A stretch of 64,000 nt of DNA from Corallococcus sp. EGB (GCF_019968905.1 NZ_CP079946.1:3782001-3846000), one strand, 5' to 3'. Shown: positions 1-8,867, counted from the first letter of the stretch. Notes: a model not told the origin generated them from the letters alone. A program made the numbers and translations.

Positions 1-497
1 TCTGGGGGCTGATCCTCATCATGGCTGGCGTGCTCGTCGTACGCGCACTCACCCGGGCGTCGAGGAGGGGCGAGGTCCGCAAGAACGGGCTGCCTGGCGA
101 GGCCACGGTGCTGGAGTGCACGCCCACCCGGATGTTCATCAACCACAGACAGGTCGTCGACTTCCTGTTGGACGTCCAGCTCCCCGGCCGGACGCCGTAC
201 CAGGTCCGGCTGAAGAGCCGATGGCATGACTGGAACGTCCGCGTGCTGGACGTGGGCCTGCGGCTCAACGTCAAGGTCGACCCGGACGACCCCCAGACCC
301 TCGTCGTCGTGGGGCCGGTCGTCGCGCAGGACCTGGGCAGGTTCCTCCTCCAGGGGATGGAGGCAATGGTGTCAGGTCAGCCAGCGCCACGAGATCCGGT
401 GAAGGCCCTGGCGGACCTCCAGCGGATGGCCGATGCGGGCCTCGTCACGGACGAGGAGTACGCGCGGAAGAAGGCGGAGATCCTTGGGCGGCTTTGA
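1..497 (+). CDS. SHOCT-domain membrane protein (5' end outside window)
   Basis: The reading frame is open to the left edge (first full codon at 3) and the residues before the first ATG at 21 (WGLILI) continue the hydrophobic stretch MAGVLVV, so the true start probably lies upstream and this is a membrane anchor. The middle is a beta-rich region without a family I recognise. The last 30 residues (ALADLQRMADAGLVTDEEYA and following) are a typical SHOCT motif, a short C-terminal helical module found on many bacterial membrane proteins. Function is unknown. A strong bidirectional hairpin follows the stop codon. Confidence 0.75.
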   Translation, partial: WGLILIMAGVLVVRALTRASRRGEVRKNGLPGEATVLECTPTRMFINHRQVVDFLLDVQLPGRTPYQVRLKSRWHDWNVRVLDVGLRLNVKVDPDDPQTLVVVGPVVAQDLGRFLLQGMEAMVSGQPAPRDPVKALADLQRMADAGLVTDEEYARKKAEILGRL

Positions 498-553
498 GCG
501 GGCGCGGCTCATCGGGATGAAGTCTTTCGCCGGGGCGCTCACCTGAGCCCGAT

Positions 554-578
554 GGCCGGGCCCCAACAGGGCCCGGCC
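554..578. terminator. Bidirectional terminator hairpin
   Basis: Perfect 10-bp inverted repeat GGCCGGGCCC / GGGCCCGGCC (554-563 and 569-578) with a 5-base loop. It sits between two convergent genes ending at 497 and 598 and can serve both. Confidence 0.75.
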
Positions 579-597
579 GCGGTTCATCTGTTGCGGC

Positions 598-798
598 CTA
601 CTGGCAGATGGTGAAGTCGGAACACACGCACCGCCCACCGCCGCCCAGTCCACACTGCCGGAAGCACGAGCAGTCCTCGTTCATACAGATGTTGGAGCAG
701 ATGCCTCCGGCCTCGGAGCTGGCGGGCATCAGCGTCCCGGCGGCGCCACCGGCCACGACGCCCAGCATGAACACCCACTTCGCGATTCCCTTGCGCAT
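598..798 (-). CDS. Small secreted peptide with eight cysteines
   Basis: This 66-residue protein has a basic N-terminus (MRKGIAK), a hydrophobic core and a likely signal peptidase site after residue 30 (SSEA|GG). The mature part of about 36 residues carries Cys at 34, 38, 43, 45, 49, 57, 59 and 65, so it is probably disulfide-bonded outside the cytoplasm. A clear Shine-Dalgarno (GGGAGG) lies just upstream of the ATG. It stands alone, convergent with the gene to its left. I do not recognise a family; an antimicrobial, a toxin-like peptide and a structural envelope peptide are all possible. Confidence 0.75.
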   Translation of the reverse strand: MRKGIAKWVFMLGVVAGGAAGTLMPASSEAGGICSNICMNEDCSCFRQCGLGGGGRCVCSDFTICQ

Positions 799-1023
799 GT
801 ACGACCTCCCAGGTTGAACGGCCCGTCCATTCTAGGGGCGAGTCCTCCAGTGCACTAGGCTCGATACCGAGGGCCCGGTGCCCGGTGCCTCCGCATCTTG
901 GATGAAGCCTCTCCGTCTCATCCGAGGGGGGCCTTCCCGACTCCCAACCCATCCTCAAGGTCAGTGGCTCCCGAGGAGCTGTTTCTCGACCTTCTGCGCG
1001 GACCGTTGAGGGAGGTGCATGCA

Positions 1024-1641
1024 ATGAAGGCATTCAAGGCGGTGCTGCTGGGAGCGCTCGCGTCGGCGCTGCTCGTTGGCGCGGGGTGCAAGAGCACGAA
1101 AGCCAATGGCGCGGCGGGGAGCGGCACTGGCGGCTCCGGACTGGTGGACACCGGGGGCGCTGGCGCGGCGAACGTCGGTGGAAGCTCCGGTGAAACGGGG
1201 GGAACCGCGCCTGTCTATGGCGACGGTGGCAGCCCGGGGCCAGGGGCGAGCCAGGGGACGGGGGGCTCGAGCACGGGCGGCAGTGGCGTGGGCGGTGGCT
1301 CCACCACCGACGGTACCTCCAGCGGCGGAGGCACGAGCAGCGGCTCGGGCGGTGGCGGCTACGGTGGCGAAGGAGGCACGAGCACTGGCGGCACGGGCAG
1401 TGGCGGCTACGGAGGCCAAGGTGGCACGAGCACTGGCGGCTCGGGTGGAGGCGGCTACGGTGGCGAAGGAGGCACGAGCACCGGCGGCTCCGGTGGAGGC
1501 GGCTACGGGGGCGAAGGAGGCACGAGCACTGGCGGCTCCGGTGGGAGCGGTTCGAGCAGTGGTGGCTCGGGCTCGGGCGGTGGTGGCTCGGGTGGCTCGG
1601 GCTCGGGTGGTGGCGGAGGCGGCGGCGCCATGAGCCGCTGA
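1024..1641 (+). CDS. Gly/Ser-rich repeat lipoprotein
   Basis: The start at 1024 is chosen because it has a good ribosome-binding site (GGGAGG) and gives a lipoprotein signal (MKAFKAVLLGALASALLVGA followed by G and Cys22). The open frame extends upstream to 898 but without signal character. The mature 180 residues are almost entirely Gly, Ser, Thr with Tyr and Glu, organised around four tandem 16-residue units beginning GGYGGEGG (see repeat feature). Such low-complexity lipoproteins occur in myxobacterial envelopes. The likely role is an extended, flexible surface protein, but no enzyme domain is visible. Confidence 0.75.
   Translation: MKAFKAVLLGALASALLVGAGCKSTKANGAAGSGTGGSGLVDTGGAGAANVGGSSGETGGTAPVYGDGGSPGPGASQGTGGSSTGGSGVGGGSTTDGTSSGGGTSSGSGGGGYGGEGGTSTGGTGSGGYGGQGGTSTGGSGGGGYGGEGGTSTGGSGGGGYGGEGGTSTGGSGGSGSSSGGSGSGGGGSGGSGSGGGGGGGAMSR
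1354..1545 (+). repeat. Four tandem 48-bp coding repeats
   Basis: Units start at 1354, 1402, 1450 and 1498, each opening with ggcggctac and encoding a 16-residue GGYGGEGGTSTGG-type unit. Unit 2 has Gln in place of Glu. The near-identical DNA suggests recent unit duplication and possible length variation between strains. Confidence 0.85.
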
Positions 1642-1648
1642 CCCTGAC

Positions 1649-1681
1649 GAGCCGAGGGCGCGTGATTCGCGTCCTCGGCTC
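1649..1681. terminator. Bidirectional terminator hairpin
   Basis: GAGCCGAGG (1649-1657) pairs perfectly with CCTCGGCTC (1673-1681), with further GC pairing inside. It lies between convergent genes ending at 1641 and 1706. Confidence 0.7.
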
Positions 1682-1705
1682 TGGCGTGGCTTCTTGCCCG
1701 TGGGC

Positions 1706-2260
1706 TCAGCGCGGCGTGCGCGCCCAGCTCATCAGCCACGCGGCGCCCCGGCCCGCGTCCTTCAGGAGCGCCACGGGGGCTTCGCGCGACAGCAGCGGGG
1801 GTTCCTTCACCGAGCCCTGCGGAGCGTTCTGCGGCATTGGGGTGATGCCGATGCCCTGCTCGTAGACCATCCTCCCGCTGAGCGCCGCCGTGACGAGCGC
1901 GCTGGCGCACGCGGTCAGACCCAGCACTGTCGTCAGGACGGTGGGAGGCCGAGCCTGCCGCCAGGCCATGAGGCCCAGCGCGCCCGCCGTGATGAGGGCA
2001 TTGCCCATGCCGTGCACGAACGTCAGCTCCCGGGCGCGCGGCGCGTTCATGCGGACCTCCTTGCTCGCTGCCAGGCCCGACACCCCGGCGAATACGGCGC
2101 TCGCCGCGCCCACGACCCACAGGCGGCGGCCCACCTTCTCCCAGGCGCGATCTCCCGTCCTCACCACGACGAGGTCCGCCACGGCCGCCGTCGGCAGCAA
2201 CGCCAGTGGCATGTGCACCAGCGCCGGGTGCAGCTCCTGAAGCAACAGCTTCCTTTCCAT
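1706..2260 (-). CDS. DUF2231-type four-helix membrane protein
   Basis: The start at 2260 follows a strong purine-rich ribosome-binding site (GGGAGGGGG); upstream in-frame Met codons would give an unlikely long N-terminus. The 184-residue protein opens with LHPALVHMPLALLPTAAVAD, the hallmark of the DUF2231 family, followed by hydrophobic segments around residues 12-30, 45-65, 80-98 and 103-125. Conserved His residues in the first helix of this family suggest haem or metal binding, but this is not established. The gene is monocistronic and divergent from the helicase gene. Confidence 0.8.
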   Translation of the reverse strand: MERKLLLQELHPALVHMPLALLPTAAVADLVVVRTGDRAWEKVGRRLWVVGAASAVFAGVSGLAASKEVRMNAPRARELTFVHGMGNALITAGALGLMAWRQARPPTVLTTVLGLTACASALVTAALSGRMVYEQGIGITPMPQNAPQGSVKEPPLLSREAPVALLKDAGRGAAWLMSWARTPR

Positions 2261-2486
2261 CGTTCCCCCTCCCAGGTTCCTGAGACTGGAAGGTCGCCAT
2301 GGGGCAAGGCCACCATGTGCCCCCGAAGTCCGAGCGCTCGGTCTTTCGCGGATGCGCCGTGGGCGACGTTTCCACTGGATCCACGTCCAGAGGACCTGTC
2401 TTGCGCGGCTGCCTGCCTCCTTCTGATGGGGCCCGGATGCGTCTGACGCTTCCCCGGGACATCGCCCGTGCGTATCACTGGCCTTC

Positions 2487-5090
2487 GTGCGCACCCCTAC
2501 TGACCGCTTCCTGCCACCCCACGCCGATGCTTCCTCCCCGCGCGGGCGGGTGGTGGTCATCGCACCCACGCGTGCCGCGTGCGAGACCATCGAGCTGGCG
2601 CTCGGCCTGGAGCTGCGCACGCACCTGCTAGAGCACCACGGCGAGCGCCTGCGCACGCTGGCCCGGAGCGGGCAGGGGTTCGGCATCGTCGCGGGCACCG
2701 GCACGGGCAAGACGCTCGCCATCCGCCCCATCGCGGAGGAGCTCGTGGGCCGGAGCCCCTTGAGGGTGGCGGTGGTCAACCGCGAGCGGGAGGCGACCGA
2801 GGGGACGCCGCTCGCGGACGTGGCCATCGTCACCACCGGCATCGCGCGGCGCTGGTTCCAGGGCGGCGCCATCCGGCGCGAGGACACCCTCATCGTGGAT
2901 GAGATCCACCAGACCTCCGCCGAACTGGAGCTGTGCCTGGCCCTGGGCAAGCGCGTGGGCTGCCGCTTCATCTGGCTCTCCGCCACGGTGGATCCGGCCT
3001 TCTACGCGCGCTACCTGGACAGCGTGGACGTGCTTCAGGTGTCCACCTTCGATCCCCACAAGGCGGCGCGCGTGGAGGTGGAGCGCCGCCAGCCGCTGTC
3101 GTTCCTCGACGAGGACTTCCTGCGGGACGTGCAGCTGCGAGGGCGCGGGGTGGGCGTGTTCCTGGCCACGCGTGCGGGCGTGGAGGAGGCGGCGGCCCAC
3201 GTGCGAGCCATCGCGCCGGAGGTACACGCGGCGCACTACCACGGCGGTGAACCGCTGCGCGCCATCCGTCCCTTCCTGGACGGCACGGCGCCGCAGCCCT
3301 TCGTGCTAGCGATGACGGCGGCGGGGCAGAGCGCGCTCAACGTGCCGGGCCTGGACACCGTCGTCATCGACGACCTGCGCTTCACGAACGTGGTGGAGGG
3401 CGGCCGCAACGTCCTCACCCGCGTGCACCTGGGCAACAACGAACTCCTGCAAATGGCAGGGCGCGTGCACGGACGGGTGGCGGGCGGACGCGTCTTCATC
3501 CTGAGCGACCGGTCCATCCACTTCAGCTCGCTGCGGCCCACCGAGCCCGAGTTCCAGCTCGCGGGCGAACCGGAGCGGGTGGCGCTCACGGCGGCGGCGC
3601 TCGGCGTGCGGGCGGATGAGCTGGAGCTGCCCGTGCCGCTGGACCGCAATGCCTATCGGCGGGCGCTCGCGAAGCTCCAGGCGCGCAACATCGTGGACGT
3701 GGACGGGCGGCTGTCCGACTACGGCCGCGCGGTGGAGGCCCTGCCCGTGGAGCGTCCGTGGGCGGAGCTCATCGTCAACGCGGAGGATGCGCTGCTGCCC
3801 TTCCTCGCGGTGTGCAGCGCGGTGGAGTCCCTGCACCGGATGACGCGCGAGGAGCGGAACCTGGAAGGGGTGCTCGTGCCCGGCAGTGACCACCTGACCG
3901 CGTACAACCTCTACGCCGAGGCCTTCAGCGCGGCGGGGACGGTGGGAGAGGTGCAGGGGCTGCCACGCCACGTCTTCGACCCGGAGAAGCTCGCGGCCTG
4001 GGCGGAGGGGCGCGGGGTGCTGGTGAAGGCCCTGGAGGACGCGGCGCTCGCGCTGGCGAGCGTGTACCGCAGCGTGCGGCTGGCGCTGCCGGCGCGCATG
4101 CCGTTCGCGAACACGCGCGTCTACCAGCGCTTCTGCGACCTGCTCGCGCGCTTCATGCCCTTCGACCTGGTCATCGACGAGCGCACGGCCTGGGGCGAGC
4201 TCGCGCGCGTGTCGAAGACGAGCGTGTGCGGCAACCTGGGCGCGGTGGCGGGCACGCTGCGCTACTTCGCCGACCGCAACGGCGACTCACAGGCCGCCAT
4301 CGAAGGCACCCAGCTGCCCCAGGCGCTGCTGCGCCGTTACGCGCACCGTCACTCTGCCGCGCCCGTGTACGACGCGCGCTTCCGCTCGGTCGTGCTCGTC
4401 ACGCGGGTGGACTTCTTTGGCTTCGCGCTGGAACAGGAGGTGGAGGTGCTGCGCGCCTGGGGGCCGGAGCTCGCCAGGGCGGCAAGGCACGCGCTCGCCG
4501 AGGCGCTGGCTCGGGGCGAGGCGCCGCATCCCGCGGTGGACCGGCATCGGGTCACCATCGCGGAGGTTCGCGAGCTGTGGCGGCGCTCGGGAGGCACCAC
4601 CGCGCCGCTGGGGCAGCCGGAGCTCACCGCGCTCTATGAAGCGCAGCTCGATGGCGTGGACACGCTCGACGACTTCCGGGCGCGCCCGCTGCGGCTCGAC
4701 CTGGACGCGCTCGTGCCGCGCGAGACGCGTCAGGCCCTCCTGGCGCTTCCGGACACCGTGGAGGTTCGCGAGCAGGCGGTGCCGCTCGAGTACGACGTGG
4801 AGGAGCTGCCGGACGGGGCTCCGAGGGGCGTGGTGCGGCTGCACCTGCCGGAGAAGCTCGCCCGCACGTTGGTGGAGGAGGAACTGCCCCTGCTGGACCG
4901 CCCCCAGCGCTTCAGCGTGGCCCGGGGCAGGCGGGGCGTGCTCCAGGCCCGCTCGCTCCTCGAGCTCCAGGAGCTCCTCGACCAGCCATGGATGCCCGAC
5001 GAGATTTCCGAGGCCACCCGTGAGCGGTCGCCCCCGGAGCGCGGCGCTCCCAGACATGGAGGCCGCAAGGGCGGCAAGCGGTGGCGTTGA
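2487..5090 (+). CDS. DEAH-type ATP-dependent helicase (HrpA/HrpB-like)
   Basis: An 867-residue helicase starting with GTG. Visible superfamily 2 motifs: Walker A GTGTGKT at 70-76, DEIH at 138-141, SAT at 165-167, and a QMAGRVHGR segment that fits motif VI. The order and DEAH/DEIH signature place it with RNA-type DEAH helicases, though the long C-terminal half (about 450-867) is not clearly the HrpB C-terminal domain. The N-terminal 20 residues are non-conserved in character, so the start is uncertain. The gene stands alone between a divergent membrane protein and a convergent hydrolase. Role: probably NTP-driven remodelling of RNA or ribonucleoprotein; the substrate is unknown. Confidence 0.8.
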   Translation: MRTPTDRFLPPHADASSPRGRVVVIAPTRAACETIELALGLELRTHLLEHHGERLRTLARSGQGFGIVAGTGTGKTLAIRPIAEELVGRSPLRVAVVNREREATEGTPLADVAIVTTGIARRWFQGGAIRREDTLIVDEIHQTSAELELCLALGKRVGCRFIWLSATVDPAFYARYLDSVDVLQVSTFDPHKAARVEVERRQPLSFLDEDFLRDVQLRGRGVGVFLATRAGVEEAAAHVRAIAPEVHAAHYHGGEPLRAIRPFLDGTAPQPFVLAMTAAGQSALNVPGLDTVVIDDLRFTNVVEGGRNVLTRVHLGNNELLQMAGRVHGRVAGGRVFILSDRSIHFSSLRPTEPEFQLAGEPERVALTAAALGVRADELELPVPLDRNAYRRALAKLQARNIVDVDGRLSDYGRAVEALPVERPWAELIVNAEDALLPFLAVCSAVESLHRMTREERNLEGVLVPGSDHLTAYNLYAEAFSAAGTVGEVQGLPRHVFDPEKLAAWAEGRGVLVKALEDAALALASVYRSVRLALPARMPFANTRVYQRFCDLLARFMPFDLVIDERTAWGELARVSKTSVCGNLGAVAGTLRYFADRNGDSQAAIEGTQLPQALLRRYAHRHSAAPVYDARFRSVVLVTRVDFFGFALEQEVEVLRAWGPELARAARHALAEALARGEAPHPAVDRHRVTIAEVRELWRRSGGTTAPLGQPELTALYEAQLDGVDTLDDFRARPLRLDLDALVPRETRQALLALPDTVEVREQAVPLEYDVEELPDGAPRGVVRLHLPEKLARTLVEEELPLLDRPQRFSVARGRRGVLQARSLLELQELLDQPWMPDEISEATRERSPPERGAPRHGGRKGGKRWR

Positions 5091-5130
5091 GCCGGCAAGC
5101 CCTCGCGGCATTCAAGACGCGGCATGCATG

Positions 5131-6075
5131 TCATCCGCCGAGGCGATCCAGCCAGCTCCGGATTGCGTGTGCGATGTCCTCGGGTGCGTCTTCTGGCGCA
5201 TGGTGCCCCGCGCGCCCGAGCGGGACGATTTCGACGGCCGGGAGATTGCCGCGCGCCCACTCGATGATGTGCGGCGCGTTGAGCCCGGTATCCCCAAAGG
5301 TCAGCAGGAGCACCGGCGTCGCGGACGGCCGCGCGAGCCACGCATCGTAGCTCTCGACCACCTCGACGACGTCCGCGGGCTGACCTTCGATGGGGATTTC
5401 ACGCGGCCACTGCAGCACCGGGCGTCGTGAGGCCGCATCCGGGTAGGGGGCCTGGTACACGGCCCGATCCTCCTCTGCGAGTCCACGCAGGACGCCGTTC
5501 GCGAAGGACCGTGCGAGGAACGCGTTCTGTTCGAGCACGAGCTGCTCTCCCACTCCCGGTGTGCGCAGGGCGCGGAACAGCTTCTCGCCCTCGGCACTCC
5601 AGTCGCTCCAGGCCATCGGGCGCAGGAAGGTCTCGAAGACGACCACTCCCCGCACGCGGTCCGGGTGCCGCCGCGCCCAATCCAGCGCCAGCACACCGCC
5701 CCAGTCGTAGCCGACGAGCACGACGTCCCGCAGGTCGAGCGCCGCGAACCACGCGTCGAGATACTTCGCATGGTCCGCGAACCGGTAGGAGATGTCCGGC
5801 TTGCCCGAGCTCCCCATCCCGATGAGGTCCGGTGCGATGCACCGGCCCCGGTCGGCGAGTCGCGGGATGACGTTGCGCCACACGTGTGAGGACGTGGGGT
5901 TGCCGTGCAGGAGCACGATGGGCGAGCCCGTCCCGGCCTCGCAATACGAGATGAACGAGTCCTGGACCTGGCGTTGATGAAGCATGGGCATGGGACGGCT
6001 CCGGGAAGGAGGTGATGGGGAGGTGCGGCATGCGACGAGCACGCCCGCGACGAGACAGCCGAGCAGTCCGTGCAT
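5131..6075 (-). CDS. Haloalkane dehalogenase-like alpha/beta hydrolase, putative lipoprotein
   Basis: The fold and catalytic set match haloalkane dehalogenases (DhaA/LinB type): HGNP with Asn59, nucleophile Asp124 followed by Trp125 in GYDWGG (halide-binding), acid Glu148 in FETFLRP, and His291/292 in GHHAPED. The downstream LVLEQNAF and PIEGQPADVV segments also follow the family. Unlike classic cytoplasmic members, the start at 6075 adds a 16-residue hydrophobic leader ending LVAC, a good lipobox, so the enzyme may be anchored in the envelope. Epoxide hydrolases share much of this layout, but the Asn59/Trp125 pair favours dehalogenase. It is divergently paired with a LysR regulator across a perfect palindrome. 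Confidence 0.8.
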   Translation of the reverse strand: MHGLLGCLVAGVLVACRTSPSPPSRSRPMPMLHQRQVQDSFISYCEAGTGSPIVLLHGNPTSSHVWRNVIPRLADRGRCIAPDLIGMGSSGKPDISYRFADHAKYLDAWFAALDLRDVVLVGYDWGGVLALDWARRHPDRVRGVVVFETFLRPMAWSDWSAEGEKLFRALRTPGVGEQLVLEQNAFLARSFANGVLRGLAEEDRAVYQAPYPDAASRRPVLQWPREIPIEGQPADVVEVVESYDAWLARPSATPVLLLTFGDTGLNAPHIIEWARGNLPAVEIVPLGRAGHHAPEDAPEDIAHAIRSWLDRLGG

Positions 6076-6115
6076 GCACCCATGATGGGGAAGGAGAGCC
6101 CACCCTGGTAGTGAT

Positions 6116-6142
6116 GGTTCGTGAGGTCTAGGCTCACGAACC
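6116..6142. promoter_or_regulatory. Perfect palindromic operator between dehalogenase and LysR genes
   Basis: GGTTCGTGAG (6116-6125) and CTCACGAACC (6133-6142) are a perfect 10-bp inverted repeat around a 7-base centre (GTCTAGG). It lies in the 67-bp divergent intergenic space and abuts the GTG start of the LysR gene, so autoregulation is likely and the LysR mRNA may be leaderless. Confidence 0.75.
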
Positions 6143-7054
6143 GTGAGCATTTCGATCTCGGCCCTCGACCTGAACCTCCTGCTGGTGCTCCACACCGTGC
6201 TCACCGAGCGCAGCGTCGTGCGCGCGGCCGAGCAGCTCCACGTCACGCCGTCCGCCATCAGCAACAGCCTCGCGCGCCTCCGCTCCGTGCTGGGCGACCC
6301 GCTGGTCACGCGCAAGGGCCGTGGCATCGTCCCCACGCCCCGCGCGCTCGCGCTCGCCCCCGCCATCGCGCGAGGCTTGCGGGAGTTGGAGTCGGGGCTG
6401 CACGAGGCGCCGTTCGAGCCGGCGCAGTGCAAGCGCACCTTCACGCTCGCCATCGCTGACGCGGGTCAGGTCACCTGGGGACCGCGAATCGCGGCCCGGA
6501 TGATCCTGGAGCTGCCGAGCGCGCGCCTCTCCGTGGTGGGCATCGCTTCGCTCGTCGCGCTCGGAGACCTGGCGTCGTCCCAGGTCGACCTGCACCTCGG
6601 TCTGGCCGGACGGGGCGCGGGACTGCACATCGAGCCCCTGCTGGACGAGCGCACGGTGCTCGTGGCCCGAGAAGGTCATCCCGCGCTCGGCAGGCGCCTG
6701 TCGCCCCGTGCGCTCGGCGCGCTCCGGCACGTGGCGGTGGAGATGGTGCCGGGAAAGGGCTTCCGCGACCTCATCGCTGTCGCGTACGCACGCGCTGGCA
6801 TCCGCCGCGAGGTCGCGATGACGGCGCCATCCTTCCTGACGGCCGCGTCGATGGTGGCCGCGACCGACCTCGTCGCGACGCTGCCGGAGTCACTCGTCGC
6901 CGCACAGGGGACGCGCCTGGGCGTGCGCAGCGTCAACGCGCCGGTGCCCGCGCATACCGTCAAGCTGGCCCTGTGCTGGCATGACCGGACCCACGCCGAC
7001 CCGGCGGCGCGCTACTTCCGCGAGCTGGTGCGCCGCGCGGTGCTGGACGTGTGA
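6143..7054 (+). CDS. LysR-family transcriptional regulator
   Basis: This 303-residue protein has the LysR layout: an N-terminal winged helix-turn-helix (about residues 9-66, with RAAEQLHVTPSAISNSLARL as the recognition region) and a C-terminal effector-binding domain of the periplasmic-binding type. GTG is the only plausible start before the conserved LDLNLL segment, and no Shine-Dalgarno precedes it because the palindrome occupies that space. Its divergent position makes the neighbouring dehalogenase-like gene the obvious target. The inducer is unknown. Confidence 0.88.
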   Translation: MSISISALDLNLLLVLHTVLTERSVVRAAEQLHVTPSAISNSLARLRSVLGDPLVTRKGRGIVPTPRALALAPAIARGLRELESGLHEAPFEPAQCKRTFTLAIADAGQVTWGPRIAARMILELPSARLSVVGIASLVALGDLASSQVDLHLGLAGRGAGLHIEPLLDERTVLVAREGHPALGRRLSPRALGALRHVAVEMVPGKGFRDLIAVAYARAGIRREVAMTAPSFLTAASMVAATDLVATLPESLVAAQGTRLGVRSVNAPVPAHTVKLALCWHDRTHADPAARYFRELVRRAVLDV

Positions 7055-7145
7055 GCGGCGGGTGGGAGCCGCGAGCGCCTGGAAAATTCCATCCAAGTGA
7101 TGGGCGTGCCTTTTGTGATAGCCCATGCCCAACCCTGGAGGCGCG

Positions 7146-8792
7146 ATGTCGAAATGGATTACCGGGCTGATCCCCTGTCTGGCTTTGCTGCTGTCCGCTT
7201 GCGTGTCCTCGGAAGGAGATGAGGCGCTGGCGCCGGAGGACCAGCAGCAGGCCCTGCCGGGCTCGGAGGTCATCGACTTCGCCTCCGCGAGCACGCTGGC
7301 GAACACCGACGCGTCGGGCAAGAGCGGCGGCATGGGCGTGCTCAAGACGAACAGCGCGACCTGCACGGTCGGCGCGTACGCGGACTGCCATGCGCAGTAC
7401 ATCGAGTTCAGCCCCAGCTACACGGGCTACCTGACCTTCAATCTCTCCAGCCTCACCCAGGCAGCGCCCACCCCGGCGCAGATCACCAGACTCCAACTGC
7501 TGACGAAGTACCAGGGGCCCGCGGCCGCCACGTCCTACTACCAGTGGCAGCTCTACCGGTTCTCGACCTCCAGCTGGGTCACCCTCGCCAACTCGCAGGG
7601 GCGCGGCGAGTGGGTGTGGACGCCGGCCCTGACGCTGGACCTCCCGTCCACCGAGGTGGCCTCGAACTTCGTGTCGAGCACCGGCGACATCCGCGCGCGC
7701 CTCATCAAGGGCGCGGGCTCGGACGCGGCGCAGCTCGACAGCCTTCGCCTCCAGGTGTCCTGGGACATCGGCTCGGTGTGCACTGCGGAGACGGATGCGG
7801 CCTTCTGCTCGCGGCTGGGCATGAACTGCGGGCAGGTGAGCGGCACCGACAACTGCGGGCAGGCTCGCACGGTCTCCAGCTGCGGTACCTGCCAGGGCCC
7901 TGCGTCGTGCGGCGGTGGCGGCACCCCGAACGTCTGCGGTGAGGCTTCCTCCTGCACGGTGGCGGCCTTCCCCAAAGGCACCACCTGGATGTGGGACCTG
8001 GAGCACGCGTCCATTCCCACGAACCTCAACGCCCAGGTCTACGTCGTGGACCTCTTCAATACGACGAGCGCGAAGATCCAGGAGTACAAGACCGCCGGCA
8101 AGAAGGTGGTCTGCTACTTCAGCGCGGGCACCTTCGAGAACTGGCGGGATGACGCGAGCCAGTTCCCGCAGGACACGTACTGCAGCCCCGGGGAGAACTG
8201 CGCGCAGTCCGTCCACATCCTGGGTGACTGGTGCACGAGCGGCGGCGGCTGTGAGTGGTGGTTGGATCACCGCAAGCCGTCGGTGCGGACGGTGATGACG
8301 TCGCGCATGCAGCTGGCCAGGACCAAGGGCTGCGACGCGGTGGAGCCGGACAATGTCGACGGCTACTCGCACGATGATGGAATCACCTGCGCCGACCAGG
8401 CCTGCTGGGGCCTCACGGCGGCGAACCAGCTGGACTACAACCGCTGGCTGGCCACCACCGCCCACTCGCTGTGCCTGGGCATCGCGCTCAAGAACGACGT
8501 GGACCAGGTCTCGGCGCTCGCGGACTCCTTCGACTTCGCCATCAACGAGGAGTGCCAGAAGTACAACGAGTGCGGCGTCTACAAGACGGCGTTCACCAAC
8601 AAGAACAAGGCGGTCTTCAACGCCGAGTACCGCAAGGACTCGAGCGGCGACCTCACCAACTGGACGTCGTGCACCGGAACCGGGGCGACCTGCGCCTGTG
8701 GTGAGAGCGGCTTCGCCCAGGGCGACCTGCGCACCCTGGTCTTCAGCACCGCGTCCGTGCGCTACGACAATCTCCAGTTCGCCTGCTGGTAG
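7146..8792 (+). CDS. GH114-type glycosidase lipoprotein with N-terminal DNRLRE-like domain
   Basis: The start at 7146 has a GGAGG site and gives a lipoprotein signal (LLLSAC, Cys19). An N-terminal beta-sandwich region (about 40-210, opening with IDFASASTLANTDASGK) resembles the DNRLRE/CBM96-like modules of secreted proteins. A short Cys-rich linker (about 212-270) follows. The C-terminal part has the GH114 pattern: WMWDLEHASIPTNLNAQVYVVD, KVVCYFSAG, CDAVEPDNVDGY, then FAINEECQKY. GH114 includes endo-alpha-1,4-polygalactosaminidases that cut amino-sugar exopolysaccharides, so a role in degrading biofilm matrix or prey polysaccharide is likely. A terminator hairpin follows. Confidence 0.82.
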   Translation: MSKWITGLIPCLALLLSACVSSEGDEALAPEDQQQALPGSEVIDFASASTLANTDASGKSGGMGVLKTNSATCTVGAYADCHAQYIEFSPSYTGYLTFNLSSLTQAAPTPAQITRLQLLTKYQGPAAATSYYQWQLYRFSTSSWVTLANSQGRGEWVWTPALTLDLPSTEVASNFVSSTGDIRARLIKGAGSDAAQLDSLRLQVSWDIGSVCTAETDAAFCSRLGMNCGQVSGTDNCGQARTVSSCGTCQGPASCGGGGTPNVCGEASSCTVAAFPKGTTWMWDLEHASIPTNLNAQVYVVDLFNTTSAKIQEYKTAGKKVVCYFSAGTFENWRDDASQFPQDTYCSPGENCAQSVHILGDWCTSGGGCEWWLDHRKPSVRTVMTSRMQLARTKGCDAVEPDNVDGYSHDDGITCADQACWGLTAANQLDYNRWLATTAHSLCLGIALKNDVDQVSALADSFDFAINEECQKYNECGVYKTAFTNKNKAVFNAEYRKDSSGDLTNWTSCTGTGATCACGESGFAQGDLRTLVFSTASVRYDNLQFACW

Positions 8793-8795
8793 CGG

Positions 8796-8833
8796 GGGAG
8801 GGCCGGGGCCGTCACCGGGGCTCCGGCCCCTCC
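8796..8833. terminator. Imperfect bidirectional terminator
   Basis: The G-rich stretch ggggagggccggggcc (from 8795) can pair, with interruptions, with ggggctccggcccctcc (8817-8833). It lies between converging coding regions ending at 8792 and 8868. Confidence 0.5.
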
Positions 8834-8867
8834 TGCTCCTCAGCAACGACGGGCAGGCGTGTTTCCA

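Noticed and set aside
1354..1545. Tandem repeats considered as a CRISPR array
   Set aside because: The units are contiguous without unique spacers and are in frame within a lipoprotein gene.
6960..8846. Long open frame (628 codons) on the minus strand opposite the GH114 gene
   Set aside because: It is Arg/Val/Ala/Gly-rich without domains and is the antisense shadow of a well-supported gene; such frames are expected at very high GC3.
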